Assembly: GCA_019633425.1 (NCBI GenBank)
Contig: WSUB01000026.1
Coordinates: 186,001 to 250,000 of the forward strand
Origin: Tulasnella sp. 424
Lineage: Eukaryota > Basidiomycota > Agaricomycetes > Cantharellales > Tulasnellaceae
Length of the DNA stretch: 64,000 nt
Reading direction: 5' to 3'
Shown: piece after piece, positions 1 to 9,897 of the stretch
How positions within the stretch are numbered: position 1 is the first letter of the stretch
How the letters are laid out: the number at the start of each line of letters is the position of its first letter
Made by a program: the position numbers and the translations under genes
The notes under the pieces: generated by a model
Database searches by the model: none
The model's input: the letters and a program-made list of their open reading frames with translations, nothing else
Told to the model about the DNA's origin: nothing

Positions 1-876
1 CCTTGCCATCTAAGCGTTCGCCTGAAGCAAGAGGCATGTCTTCATCGAATATTGTCAGCGATTAAGATAGAACGACCACCAGGTAACATTTCAACCGACG
101 CATCCATCAAGACTTACATGCAGATTCGGGTGAATCCTGGTCAGTATCACCGGCGACTGAAATGAGGAATGAGTTTGAGTGCTCCGAATAACCACCGGCT
201 CCACTTACGAAACACATAGCAGAGACCACCATCTTTCATGGCTTGTCCGACTTTCTGGATTGAATCCTCCTGCGGTGAAAGGTCCTATCAGTGCAAGCTA
301 TTCCCCAAGTGAAGCAGGCAACGTACCACATTTCGAACGGTCGGAAGTAGCCCTTGAGCCTTCGGGTTAGATTCCGGAAGCTGGAGGTCTGTAATGACTT
401 GAATAGTGCTATTGGTGCGCGCTGAGAGTCATCTTTAGCAATGCATCTTGTATCTTGCTTGGCATATTCTCACCGGTCAACTCGTCGAGAATCAATGGAA
501 GATCTCCCTCGACTCCCTTGAGTGCAGGTTCCTTTGGATCAGGCTTTGCAATAGCGATCTGAAAAATAAGACAAGTAAGCGCCTTTCAATAAGTCTTCAT
601 GTTTATTGGGACACTCTTACAACGATAGCGTGGGTCTTGACGTCGGTAGCAGAAGGAAGGTCAGCGACGGCGGGGGGAACGATTGGGCTGTCATGCCAGC
701 GGGCAAAAACCACATGAAGCAGAAATGCATAAAATTGTCATACTCCAGTCAACTTTGTTGACGAGCTTGACTTTTTATGCGAATCCCAGCGAACCATGTT
801 TAACTTTTGGACCCGACGACATAGGCTCGTAAGAAAGGGGAGTCGAGCTTACCGGCTGTTGGACTTGAGAGGACAT
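1..876 (-). CDS. Caspase-like protease C1 (clade I), 3' part outside window, catalytic His lost
   Basis: Recognised by exon-by-exon similarity to C6 (46501-48194). Start ATG is 876-874 (CACCATG context, same first codons as C6). Core exons on the minus strand: 687-621, 558-474, 421-327, 269-209, 156-118, 39-2; lengths 67, 85, 95, 61, 39 and 38 nt match C6 (67, 82, 95, 61, 39, 38). They encode the caspase beta1 strand (THAIV then IAIAKPD), the GVEGDLPL helix, beta2 (IQVITDL) and beta3 (GGLCYVF). The position that is AGHA in C6 reads AGDT here: the codon is GAT, not CAT, so the general-base histidine is aspartate. The catalytic-Cys exons lie beyond position 1. The junction between the ATG exon and the first core exon is unresolved: a GT donor at the CAG-CCG codons gives the wrong phase. 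Probably a non-catalytic family member or a decaying gene. Caspase fold sure; activity unlikely. Confidence 0.78.
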
Positions 877-930
877 GGTGACTTTTGCTAAGGGGATGTG
901 GATGATGAATCCTGTAGGACCACTTTACAC

Positions 931-937
931 CTATATA
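931..937 (-). promoter_or_regulatory. TATA box of C1 with promoter conserved in C6
   Basis: Reading the minus strand, TATATAG lies about 55 bp upstream of the C1 ATG. The 85 bp around it (about 931-1015) align with 46364-46447 upstream of C6, including a shared GGCGCC, then TTCTTACCTATATA. Conservation of a promoter between two family members in opposite orientation supports a functional core promoter and common ancestry of the two loci. Confidence 0.6.
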
Positions 938-1839
938 GGTAAGAAACGGCGCCTCAGAGTAAATTGCTCCGTCTACAATCCGCTCTGGATCTATCCGGTC
1001 AGGGCCGGTGGTCGGCGTTTGACAAAATGAATGCGTGCTAACTCTGTAGAAGCAGCAAGGCTTGAGTCTTGGGTTAGGGCGGTTCAATATGAGACAAATG
1101 ATGCAAAAACGAGGCAAAAATGATCGCAGGAACCTCCCTTTTCGCGGCATTTTCGCTTCGGCTTTGAGCTCCGAGTCACACGTGAAACCCGCTCTCGCTC
1201 CTTTCCGGAAATGCCTCCCCAAACTAAGCCGTCCATTCTTATGTAATGTTCTGGAACCCTTTTCGCTCTCTGCAGAAAGGATCAAAATATCTATCTATAT
1301 CCTTCTTCAACCTTTTTTGCTGTTGACTGTAGCATGGCAATGGGGAGAAGCGTATTTAGTCATAATAATATGAAGAAAAACGACAGTAGAAATAATCAAA
1401 ACGCAGGCAAGAAGGGGAGGGGACTCTACGCGAGTTGAAGAAAATGTGGGGGTGGTTGTCATCCGCGCGTTAAGTGTGAGTTCCGTCTTGTTTCTGCGGC
1501 GTTAAAAAAAACGCGCTTGGCGCTTGGAGCGCTTGTCTCCCGAAACGTGTTTCGCAATCGTCTTCCTCGCGTTTTCCCGTCCGTTTTCTCATCTTGAACC
1601 GCCCTAATGGCGGAAGGAGGGCTTATTGCGACCACAAAGACAGATAGGTCTTCCACAACAACCATGCCTGGACGGGGTCGGTCCCTGGGACTTCGAGAAC
1701 TTATCCAGGTCGAGTCAGTTTAAGGCGTAGCTCGAGATTTTCGGATTCCAAGTTTGGAATGCTCAGCACGAGCAGTCCATCATCGGATGTGGATATTTCG
1801 GCTATATATACGTCCGGGGGCTAGATTTTTGGTATTCGC

Positions 1840-2000
1840 AATAACAATAGTTCTTAATTGGAAACGAATGTGCAAAGGAGAAGGCACCCTGATTCACCGT
1901 GGCATACCTGTTCAGCGTTAGCTCGTGTGGGATGATTCGAGACTCGAGAGGGCCTGTTCTTGGTTTTGTGCTTCGTTCCGGAACGGAATGCGGGGTTTCT
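1840..2000 (+). repeat. Dispersed repeat shared with the C6 upstream region (inverted)
   Basis: Runs such as TTAATTGGAAA, GAATGTGCA and GGCCTGTTCTT at 1850-1960 recur in the same order on the minus strand at 46000-45840. It lies about 1 kb upstream of C1 and about 0.5 kb upstream of C6, so it is best read as part of an old inverted duplication of the C1/C6 promoter region rather than a separate mobile element. Confidence 0.5.
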
Positions 2001-2314
2001 GAGTAGAAATTACATCCGTGTGTTGGGCAACAGCCCAAGAGTAAATGGCAATGCTGTTGAGTGGGATGATGGAAGAAGTGAATTGTTGAAAATAACAGTG
2101 TTGAAGTTGAAAGGGGATGTGGGGAGAGCTGCACTGTACCCTCTGTTTGCGTTTCCCTTTAAGGGAGTCTTTGGGTGTACTAGTGACTTGACGATTACTG
2201 TGGCGCCCATCCCCATCAACGACAGCGGGTAGGATGTCCTCCTCAGGTGAGATGAGGCGAGCTTCAAGACTGTCGGGTCACTCTGTGGCTGACTGGCGAC
2301 TCTTAGCTAACGAC

Positions 2315-3158
2315 TTGATAGCGACCTTAACATCTCGAACTAAGGCCCATCCGAAGTCTTGGCGATTGGGACTACACCTCCGCGATTTGAGAGTCGATAT
2401 TGTTGTCGAGGCAATCTATGGATTTGCTGATGCTATTTGACTCTCCGAGGAGGTCCTGCAGGTCCGAGTCGTGAAAGTCTATGCGCTCCCCCTGGTTGTC
2501 GAGGTTGGCATGCAAAACGTTCACAACCCCGCAACGTGCGACTACCTCAGAGTGAATGCTGGCCATCTCCTGCCTTATCGCCTTCCAAGTCCGATTGGAG
2601 CTCGTCTCGGAGGACCCTACCAGCTCTTCGTTGAATTTTTCAGTGTCACGTCCACATTCTTGCGGTCCTGTCCTCTGTTCCTGGCGCACATCAAGGCGTC
2701 TTTCTGGATCTTCTTCGCCGCAGAAGATTGGGTATCCAACAGTGCCGCGACCTCTGCTTGAATTCGCATAAAACCCGCACATTTTAAGGAGGGCGGGTCC
2801 TAATGCGGGGTGTAGCGGGAGGGGCTTCGGGAATTTGTGAAGAGTTGCAAGCAGAGTGAGTTGTGACTGGCCCCCGCACTTCGTTGCTTGTGGGGGAAAT
2901 AGTAGGCTGGTTGCTCGACGAGGAAGCCGGGTCCAGGGTGAAGTCTGTGGCAGCCGTCCCATTCGTCACAGTGGAGGACTGGGAGTCTGGGACGGAGGTT
3001 GAGAGTCCATCTGCTGTTTGACTCGCTTCGGGAAGCGACGGGCAGGTGTTGGCAGAAGATTTGCGCGATTCGGGAGGCATTGGGAGCTCGATATCGGCAG
3101 GGATAATCCGAGATGAGGGATAGGCAGGAAGAGATTTGCCCCATCCTAGCAAAGGCAA
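2315..3158 (-). CDS. Possible coiled-coil protein, frame broken
   Basis: Minus strand. The upstream part (3158-2784) is an open frame rich in Ser/Pro/Thr ending in a stop. The following 400 nt encode a heptad-like helical segment in two frames: one begins MRIQAEVAALLDTQ near 2769, the other (to 2372) contains TWKAIRQEMASIHSEV and DLQDLLGESNSISKSID. A third helical piece (VAIKSLAKSRQ) follows near 2340. I could not find introns that join these without a frame change, so this is either a decayed gene or one with an exon structure I have missed. No family recognised; low confidence. Confidence 0.3.
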
Positions 3159-3213
3159 AGAGAGACTTTATTAGACGCATGATCAACCGTGACCGGCGGT
3201 CGTGTGTGCTCAC

Positions 3214-4353
3214 AGACCAAGCTGTGGTGTCGTCGAGGCTGCTTGAGAACCAGTCGTGGCGTTTAAGGCGCTAAGTACGAGAGGCGTTGTATTGGTCGGC
3301 TGGGGAAGCGGTCCGATGGGTGAGCGGTCATCTCGCGTGACAAGTGGCTGATCAGATCCACAACCATGCATCGCCGTCGTTTGGATTTGGACTGGGTATG
3401 TATAACTAACGGGTTTATCGCGTACAGGTTGAGGTGAAGCCTTCTCAGGTACGGCGCTGAACGCTGGGGGAGGTCGCGTGTAGGTAGCGAAAACCCCCTC
3501 CGGGATGCGGACCGCCGTAAACCAAGGGTGCTCCCGTCTGGGGTTATTAGGGACTCTTTAGTTGGACGAAAAGACAACCAATATCGCCAGCGTTCCGTGT
3601 TGAAGGTCGGACTATGCCGACGCACTCTCCGAATGGACATGCTTGGTTCGGTATTTCATCATTCGGGTGTCAGTCCACCTCTGCTGGCAGAAGCCCCCCG
3701 TCTCCAAGATCAATGGCTGTAAAGGAAACCTCTCAGAGAGAAAAGGTATCAAGTGTTCCCTAAGACGAGGGTTTCTTGTCAGCAGTGCGCGCTGTTAACG
3801 ATTCCGCGTAAGTGTCCTGTCGACGACTACCAAGCCGGAGTATTTGGTGGAATTAAGAAACGAGCTTACCAAACCAGGCGCTGGGGAAAATTAGCGCAGT
3901 CCAGAGCGTTGGAAAGTTGAACGTGTCAATGGATCGAGTCGGACTGCTCGAGTTTGGATGTCGCGGCTAGGTAGAAACAGAAGCAGGTTTTCGTCCGACA
4001 AAACAGTGGAGATAAGCTTCCATATTCATCGCCGGTATTTATGAAGTGCGTCGATGTAGAGTATCAAGTGTCTCTCCGGCAGTGAGTGGTGAGGTGAATA
4101 AGGTTGAGGCGATCAGGAACGAAATGAGATCGGACGCCGTAAATACAGACAAGCAAGCGCAAAGGTCGTTCAGAAAAGACTCACATCCATCGGCGGTTCG
4201 TTATCTCATCCATCAGTGCAACCTCGCGAAAGCCTCGAAGAGGCAGTATCTCATTGGCGCAACATTCGCATTGACTCAACGCCTTTTGCAACAGTCTACT
4301 CCTGACCATTTTCTCCATTCCCTTGCCTCCTTCCGACTTGCCACCGTGCCACC
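3214..4353. other. Intergenic region
   Basis: No convincing coding segment on either strand. It holds the 5' region of the kinase-TPR gene. The open frame at 3640-3263 (minus) is Arg/Ser-rich, without domain signal or intron structure. Confidence 0.4.
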
Positions 4354-6880
4354 ATGTCGAATTCCCCTTTGGCAACACTCGAGTCGGAACTCGACAACGT
4401 GACAGAAGGCATTAATGCTTTACAAATAGAAGCTATAAGCGAAACTTCGTCCTGTCCTGAGAAAACCAAGCTGAACGCTGTAAGTACGATTAATCCATCG
4501 ACGTCTTGTGAACGTTCTCCTCACTGCCCCGTGATTGCAGCGAGACCTCTTGACGAGTCTGTCAGGAAAGCGGATATCCATCAGCGAAATAAAATTTATC
4601 GGAGAAAGTTCCCGAGATGGTGGTGCATACGGCGATGTCGTGATGGCTACATTCGTCCAGACAGGTGGTAGTGGAGAAAAAGGAAGAAGAGTGGCCGTGA
4701 AGAAGCTGCGATTCGTTATCAATGGGGGTATGACCGAGGAAAAGTTCCTTCGCGTATGTACTCCTACCCGCCGCTGCCTCTCGATGTGACTCAGTCCCCT
4801 GCAGTTATTTGTCAACGAGCTGCGTGTCCTGGACAAGCTATCTCACCCCAATATCGTGCAGATCATCGGTTTTGTGGAGGAAGTCAGCAATCGAATTGCC
4901 TGGCTAGTTTTCCCTTGGGAGGACAACGGCAACCTCCGGGAGTTCCTTCGTTCCGGCGAGTGGGAGATCCCCGAACGCGTGTCGCTGGTACGTCTTGAAG
5001 ACCCAGGGATTCGGCGAGGAACTAAATTTCAATGCGTACCAGATTTTGGATGTTGCAATTGGACTAGAATACCTCCACACAAACCAACCTCCTATCTGCC
5101 ACGGTGACCTCAAATCGGTCGGTCTCGTGACATGCCATTCCCCGAATATATCCTTATATCAATTATTACTCAGTTAAATATCCTCGTCAATTCGTCAAAT
5201 CGCGCTGTCATCACCGACTTCGGCTCGGCTCGCGTTATTCGACGGGCAGAAGAAGCCAGTGCCACTCCAGCAACTCAACCCGCGGCTTCAACGAGCAAGA
5301 AGGGTCCGGAAAGCAAGGACCTTCCTCAATTAACGATTACCACGTCCGATACCACACTTACGTTGACAGGTCCGGCCTGCTCGCTTCGTTGGTCACCGCC
5401 CGAGGTTTTGAAGGGCGAATCGCTTGACCTAGCAACGGACATATGGGCGCTGGGGTGGATTGCTTGGGAGGTCAGCCTGCAAGCCCAATTCAAGTGGCGA
5501 TATTTTGGCCCTTATTCACATGAATTGTGTCAGGCTACCACCGACCGTTACCCTTTCGAGGAGCTCAAGGGAGACTTTGATATCACGATGAAAATAGTCG
5601 AAGGTCAACTGCCATTAATCCGTGACCATACTCAGCTTTCGCAAATCTATCATCTCTGCACTGTGATGCAGAAATGTTGGAAGCCTGAACCGAACGAAAG
5701 ACCATCCGCAACAGAATGCAGGCAATCCCTTGGCTTCATGGTAGGTGGGATACCACTCAAGTGAACCTCAGATGACGAAGTTCGTTTGAAACAGCCACGG
5801 GCCATTCCCGCTGTGAAAAGCGGGGAGGAATCCAAGATTCGGTCCGCGGCCCTCTTACTCCAAATCGGGAAAATGCATCGTCTGCAGGACAGGCACGAAG
5901 AAGCTTCAGAGGCGTACATTCAGGGGTTGACCATCGCTCGGTTGGCTGGCGATCAAACGACTGTAGGAGACATACTGGTCCAGCTGGCAAAGAATGACAG
6001 AGAGCGGTCCAAGTACGCTGAAGCAGAGGCGTCGTACACCGAAGCGCTGGCCATCTACGAGAGCATTGGGTATGACCTGGGCCGAGCGAACGCATTGTAT
6101 GGGCTTGGGCACGTTCAACAAGTGCGGTCCAAATATGCCAAAGCAGAGGCGTCGTACATCCAAGCGCTGGCCATCTGCGAGAGCATCGGGAGTAACCTGA
6201 GCCGAGCGAACGCATTGAGTGGGCTTGGGCATGTCCAACAAGTGCGGTCCAAATACGCCGACGCAGAGGCGTCGTACACCGAAGCGCTGGCCATCTACGA
6301 GAGCATCGGGGATGACCTGGGCCGAGCGAACGCATTGCTTGGGCTTGGGGACGTCCAGCGAGCGCGGTCCAAGGACGCCGAAGCAGAGGCGTCGTACACC
6401 CAAGCGCTGGCCACCTACGAGAGCATATGGGAGAACCTGGGCCGAGCGAACGCATTGCTTGGCCTTGGGGACGTCCGGCAAGCGCGGTCCAAGGACGCCG
6501 AAGCTGAGGCGTCGTACACCGAAGCGCTGGCCATCTGCGAGAGTGTCGGGGATATCTTGGGCCGAGCACACGCATTGCTTGGGCTTGGGAACGTCCAGCG
6601 AGCGCGGTTCAAGTACGTCGAAGCAGAGGCGTGGTACACCCAAGCGCTGGCCATCTACGAGAGCGTCGGGGATGACCTGGGCCGAGCGAACTGCTTCTTG
6701 TGGCTCGGTCAAATCCAGCTCGGCCAAGCTCGGTATGCGGAAGCACGAACCTTAATTAATGATGCTTCAATGATCTCGGAGCAAATTGGTTACGAGTGGG
6801 GCAAGAGCTTTTCGAGACAGCTTCTGGAGGAAGTTGATGAAGCAGAGAATCTGTCAACCGAGCCACCATTTATGCCCTAG
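4354..6880 (+). CDS. Protein kinase (TKL-like) fused to TPR repeats
   Basis: Seven exons keep frame: 4354-4479, 4541-4753, 4805-4987, 5043-5117, 5174-5470, 5534-5740, 5795-6880, giving about 728 residues; the start has a CCACCATG context. Residues about 60-365 are a complete protein kinase domain: Gly-rich loop GAYGDV, VAVKK lysine (K96), helix-C Glu (about E118), catalytic loop HGDLKS-LN (D196, N201), DFG (D214), SPPE and a TDIWALGW motif. HGDLK-type kinases are expanded in agaricomycetes. After a linker, residues about 437-676 form six near-identical 40-residue TPR-like repeats, followed by a diverged one. All catalytic residues are present, so an active Ser/Thr kinase is expected, with the repeats as a binding surface. 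There is no NACHT/NB-ARC domain. By analogy with fungal repeat receptors a sensing role is possible, but that is inference; the target is unknown. Confidence 0.88.
6002..6721 (+). repeat. Six 120-bp tandem repeats encoding TPR units
   Basis: Each 120-bp unit encodes a 40-residue TPR-like repeat built on RSKYAEAEASYTEALAIYES followed by GRANALxGLGxVQ. The six units differ at few nucleotide positions (for example KY/KD, YES/CES, HV/DV), while the seventh (from about 6721) is strongly diverged. High identity between units at DNA level indicates recent homogenisation or expansion, so unit number may vary between strains. Confidence 0.85.
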
Positions 6881-7359
6881 GGTTCGCCAAATACGGCGCG
6901 CTCCGAGGACACCCCTCCCGGAATCGTCATCATCTTAGACTACCGATCCATTCACTTGTGGCGCCCTGCCTTACCCCCTCGCATTTCTCTTCCTCGCAAC
7001 CTATTTCATCCTATTTTGCAACTGCCGTCCCTTTGTTATGACAGTGACATCAGCGGATCAGAACGTGATACATTCAAATGGGAGTGCACTAAGAGACCAG
7101 CTGAGAATGGCGAGGTAATCGAGATGGAGCTACAGAGAACAAAGAACTAGCAGTGACAAAGGTTGGTTGGTGAGTGTCCGAGAGTAAATGGGAATGCTGC
7201 TGAATAAAACGCCGAGAGAAGGAAATTGTTGAAAGGAAACTCTGTGGAAGCTGAGGGAAAATGTGACGCAAGCCGAACGAAAAGTACCCCGGGGGGAGGG
7301 GGGAGCCGAGCGGTCGGCGTCATCATGCCAGTGGTCCAAACCCCTTTTACTGCCCCACT
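6881..7359. other. Intergenic region
   Basis: No gene seen. About 7170-7265 resembles 2030-2120 (shared AGAGTAAATGG then AATGCTG), a second short dispersed similarity of unknown nature. Confidence 0.4.
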
Positions 7360-7598
7360 AGGACGTGACGCTTTGATAAACTGTTTAATTTATAGCTAAG
7401 GCAACCTTCTTCAAAATATTCAGATATCTTCTTTGAGGAAACACGAGCGGGCTGAAAACGTCGGACCAATTTGACCTCTCGGGAGCCATCTGCGGAGCCC
7501 TGACTTGGACTCTGCTCCAGCATCTAAAGAGTAAGTGCGTTGTTCTTGATTATTAACTGTGCCTCATATGTCATAACCCACATTTTAGAGAACTCGCG

Positions 7599-7677
7599 GC
7601 AGGATCTACGTGAGCTTGTCGAGGGCCTTTCAAGAGCATTTCAAAGGCAAGAACGGGTCTAGAAAACGAAGAAGTGC
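7599..7677 (+). repeat. 79-bp direct repeat, left of the gap
   Basis: Identical over 79 bp to 7776-7854, directly on the other side of the run of N. Two identical contig ends around a gap usually mean an unmerged overlap, not a biological duplication. Confidence 0.85.
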
Positions 7678-7775
7678 NNNNNNNNNNNNNNNNNNNNNNN
7701 NNNNNNNNNNNNNNNNNNNNNNNNNNNNNNNNNNNNNNNNNNNNNNNNNNNNNNNNNNNNNNNNNNNNNNNNNNN
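7678..7775. other. Assembly gap (98 N)
   Basis: A run of 98 N between identical 79-bp contig ends. The true distance may be zero or negative. Confidence 0.99.
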
Positions 7776-7854
7776 GCAGGATCTACGTGAGCTTGTCGAG
7801 GGCCTTTCAAGAGCATTTCAAAGGCAAGAACGGGTCTAGAAAACGAAGAAGTGC
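7776..7854 (+). repeat. 79-bp direct repeat, right of the gap
   Basis: Identical to 7599-7677. C2 contains this segment once (about 14089-14166), which supports a single true copy here. Confidence 0.85.
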
Positions 7855-8095
7855 AGGTACCTGTCGAAAGCAGCTCAAGGAAACTCAAAGAGAAAGTCGC
7901 CCTCCTCTGCACCACCGACGTAATTAATATTGAAATGACGGCGGAGCTGCCTCCGTTTGTATGCATGTCCTATATTGTCGGCAACATGAGTGTCGTAATG
8001 GATCGAAAAGAGACTTTCAAAAGGCATAAATGCTCCCCGTCTTCGTGAAGCCTTCTTGTTGCCTCTCGTCGTTAGACGGTGGTGTTAGTGGAAAG

Positions 8096-8682
8096 AGAGA
8101 GAAAGAATCTAACTTTATTACGAGCAAGGAGACTGCCGAAGGACGTCAAGGTGCACGGGGGGACAATACCGCAGATACCCCGCTTACAACCAGTAAGCTA
8201 CTACTAGAAGAAGTGGGATAGAGAAATCGGTTGGTTAGGGGCAAGAATGGAGATTAATCTCCTAATCGAAGTAAAGGATGTCCAGGTCCACAGTCGGTTC
8301 GGATAATCGGTTCGGGAGTGTCATCAAAATGACAATGTGTCGGGTGAATGAGAAAACAGCCTCCAATCGTCCTCCACGTCGGAAGAGCGCCCAGTCAGGA
8401 CAATACCTATTCGGTTAAAAGGTGCCGATAAGAACCCCTCTGCCTCGAACTGGCGCGTCGCTGCGTGTGAGGGGGGGTTGGTCCTCCCGGCTGGACCGTG
8501 ACGGCGGGCGGGTTCCACAGCTGGCGCTGCGGACGATTTGGCCACAACTCGCGTTGCGCCGCAATTGGACGACCTTGCCACGACTTGCGTCGCGGCCGGA
8601 GGAAGAGGAGTTTATGATGATGATGAGGGGGGGGGGGCCGTCGGATGATGGTCGTCGTGTGCAGTCTGGTGTTAGTGGAAAG
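8096..8682. repeat. 587-bp insertion flanked by a 15-bp direct repeat
   Basis: Compared with the sister copy at about 14340-14400, this locus has about 590 extra bp. The boundary sequence GGTGTTAGTGGAAAG occurs at 8081-8095 and again at 8668-8682. The insert is GC-rich in its second half, with a G run near 8630 and a GAT repeat near 8613. No terminal inverted repeats or transposase were seen, so its origin is unknown. The ORFs inside it are not supported. Confidence 0.5.
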
Positions 8683-8689
8683 TCGTCCA

Positions 8690-9077
8690 ACAAAGTCGGT
8701 TCGAATTCTCGGCGTCTACCGGGCCGAAGCGGGACGCTCCCATGACCCAAAGGACCAATTTGATACGTCTGAATACAGCACCGAATATCAGACCCATATA
8801 CGTTCTGGGTTAGCACAAAGCTCTCTGAGCAAGTCCGCTTCGTTTCTACTACCGAACGGTCAGAAGACTTGGAACGCACGTGAAGCCCATGCTCAACGGT
8901 CGACTTGATAGAATTGTGGCAGTTTGCAAGTGACCGAGTCAAATTGATGCACTTTCCTGGTCAGCTGTAGTATTCCTTGAGCTCTCTTCTGACGGAGGCC
9001 GGGTAGCTTGAAGCGCCCGTGAACTCGTTGTTTCCAACCAGCAAACATTTCTGGTTCTATATAGAGGGGAAGGATGA
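8690..9077 (+). repeat. DUF2235 upstream region, copy 1 of 3
   Basis: Aligns with 14385-14790, the promoter and 5' leader of the DUF2235 gene, including the TATATAGAGGG near 9058. It ends abruptly at 9077, where a fragment of the 17.2-21.1 kb gene begins. Confidence 0.65.
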
Positions 9078-9570
9078 ATTCGTTCCGATCCACGAACGCC
9101 ATATAACCGAGAAACTCTCGTGGTCCGCCTGTAACGCCTTCAAGAATAGGTTCAACAGGTGGACCTCCGAGACCGGCAACCTCAATCGATTCAGGGTATT
9201 ACGATTCACAAAACCCAACCGCACACTGCCCCTCCTTCACTGCGATCCTATCGGTCCTACGCGGTCGCTGATCGTGAACGCGTGCCTCCCTCCGCCTCGA
9301 GGATGTCGTACGCAAGTCCAGTCGCACTCCGTCCGTACGACGCAGCACGGGACGAGAAGGAGCAGCTCTCCGTTCCTTGTCCGCCCTGCATCGTCTCAAC
9401 ACCGCAAGGCCCGTTCCAGACCATGATCGACTGCTTCAAGAAGCGTTTAGGGTCTTCGAGTCTAACTTTCGTCGAGCAGGACCAATCATTCATCCGAAAC
9501 GCTGCATCAGCATCAATGCTGAGACAGGCTTGTGAAAACAGCGTCCGTCTTGACCTCCCTTGTACGATCC
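9078..9570 (+). pseudogene. Displaced fragment of the 17251-21108 gene
   Basis: About 490 bp matching 18985-19499 within exon 3 of the Ser/Arg-rich gene, from GATCCACGAACGCCATAT to CCTACGATCC in the parent. Frameshifting indels break the reading frame. It is inserted in the 5' leader of a DUF2235 promoter copy and followed by a second copy of that promoter. The parent stretch contains no intron, so a DNA-level or RNA-mediated copy cannot be told apart. Confidence 0.8.
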
Positions 9571-9589
9571 ATGTGTTTTAGTTACCACA

Positions 9590-9897
9590 TAGTTCTTGAG
9601 CAAGTCACCTTCGAGTATACTGCTTGTTTAGAGGGTCGAATGTCGATCGAACCATCCGAAGCCTCGGGACGCACGTGTTCGAACCTCAACGATCGGTGAC
9701 CTGATGGAATTGAGGCAGTTTGCAAGCAAGTCAATTGAAGATGCACCCTGGTTACCTGCTCTTTTTTTGTGCACTTTTCCGACGAAGGCCGGGTAGCTTG
9801 AGGCGTCGTGAACTCGTTGTTTCCAGCCAGCGAATGTTTTTTGTTCTATATAGAGGGAAAAGGATGAACACCCAGTATCTGCACCAACCTCATCCTC
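9590..9897 (+). repeat. DUF2235 upstream region, copy 2 of 3
   Basis: Second copy of the promoter/leader of 14520-14818, with the TATATAGAGGGAAAAGGAT leader element near 9847. It drives the DUF2235 pseudogene that follows. Confidence 0.65.

Larger units (their letters stand above)
877..2314. other. Intergenic region upstream of C1
   Basis: No supportable gene; the open frames here lack splice logic and resemble no family. It holds the C1 promoter (about 877-1015) and a 160-bp stretch (about 1840-2000) that recurs in reverse orientation at about 45840-46000 upstream of C6. Another stretch (about 2030-2120) resembles 7170-7265. Confidence 0.5.
7360..7955 (+). pseudogene. 3' remnant of a C2-like caspase gene
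   Basis: This stretch matches the last intron and last two exons of C2 (13847-14250). The first exon (about 7427 on) reads IQISSLRKHERAENVG but carries an extra base where C2 reads GPIDLSG, which shifts the frame. The final exon (DLRELVEGLSRAFQ) appears twice, on both sides of the assembly gap. No upstream caspase exons remain in front of it. It is the 5' edge of the damaged copy of the C2-DUF2235 pair. Confidence 0.75.

Noticed and set aside
800..1285. 161-codon minus-strand open frame across the C1 promoter
   Set aside because: Its end runs out of frame over the C1 start; the spliced caspase gene and its conserved promoter explain the region better.
5757..6727. Long minus-strand open frames opposite the TPR repeats
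   Set aside because: Shadow frames produced by the 120-bp repeats; the plus-strand frame has the domain, intron and start evidence.
7599..7854. Biological tandem duplication of a caspase exon
   Set aside because: The copies are 100% identical and separated only by N; an unmerged contig overlap is the simpler explanation.
8422..8745. 107-codon GC-rich open frame
   Set aside because: Lies in an insertion with G runs and GAT repeats, has no homologue in the window and overlaps open frames on the other strand.
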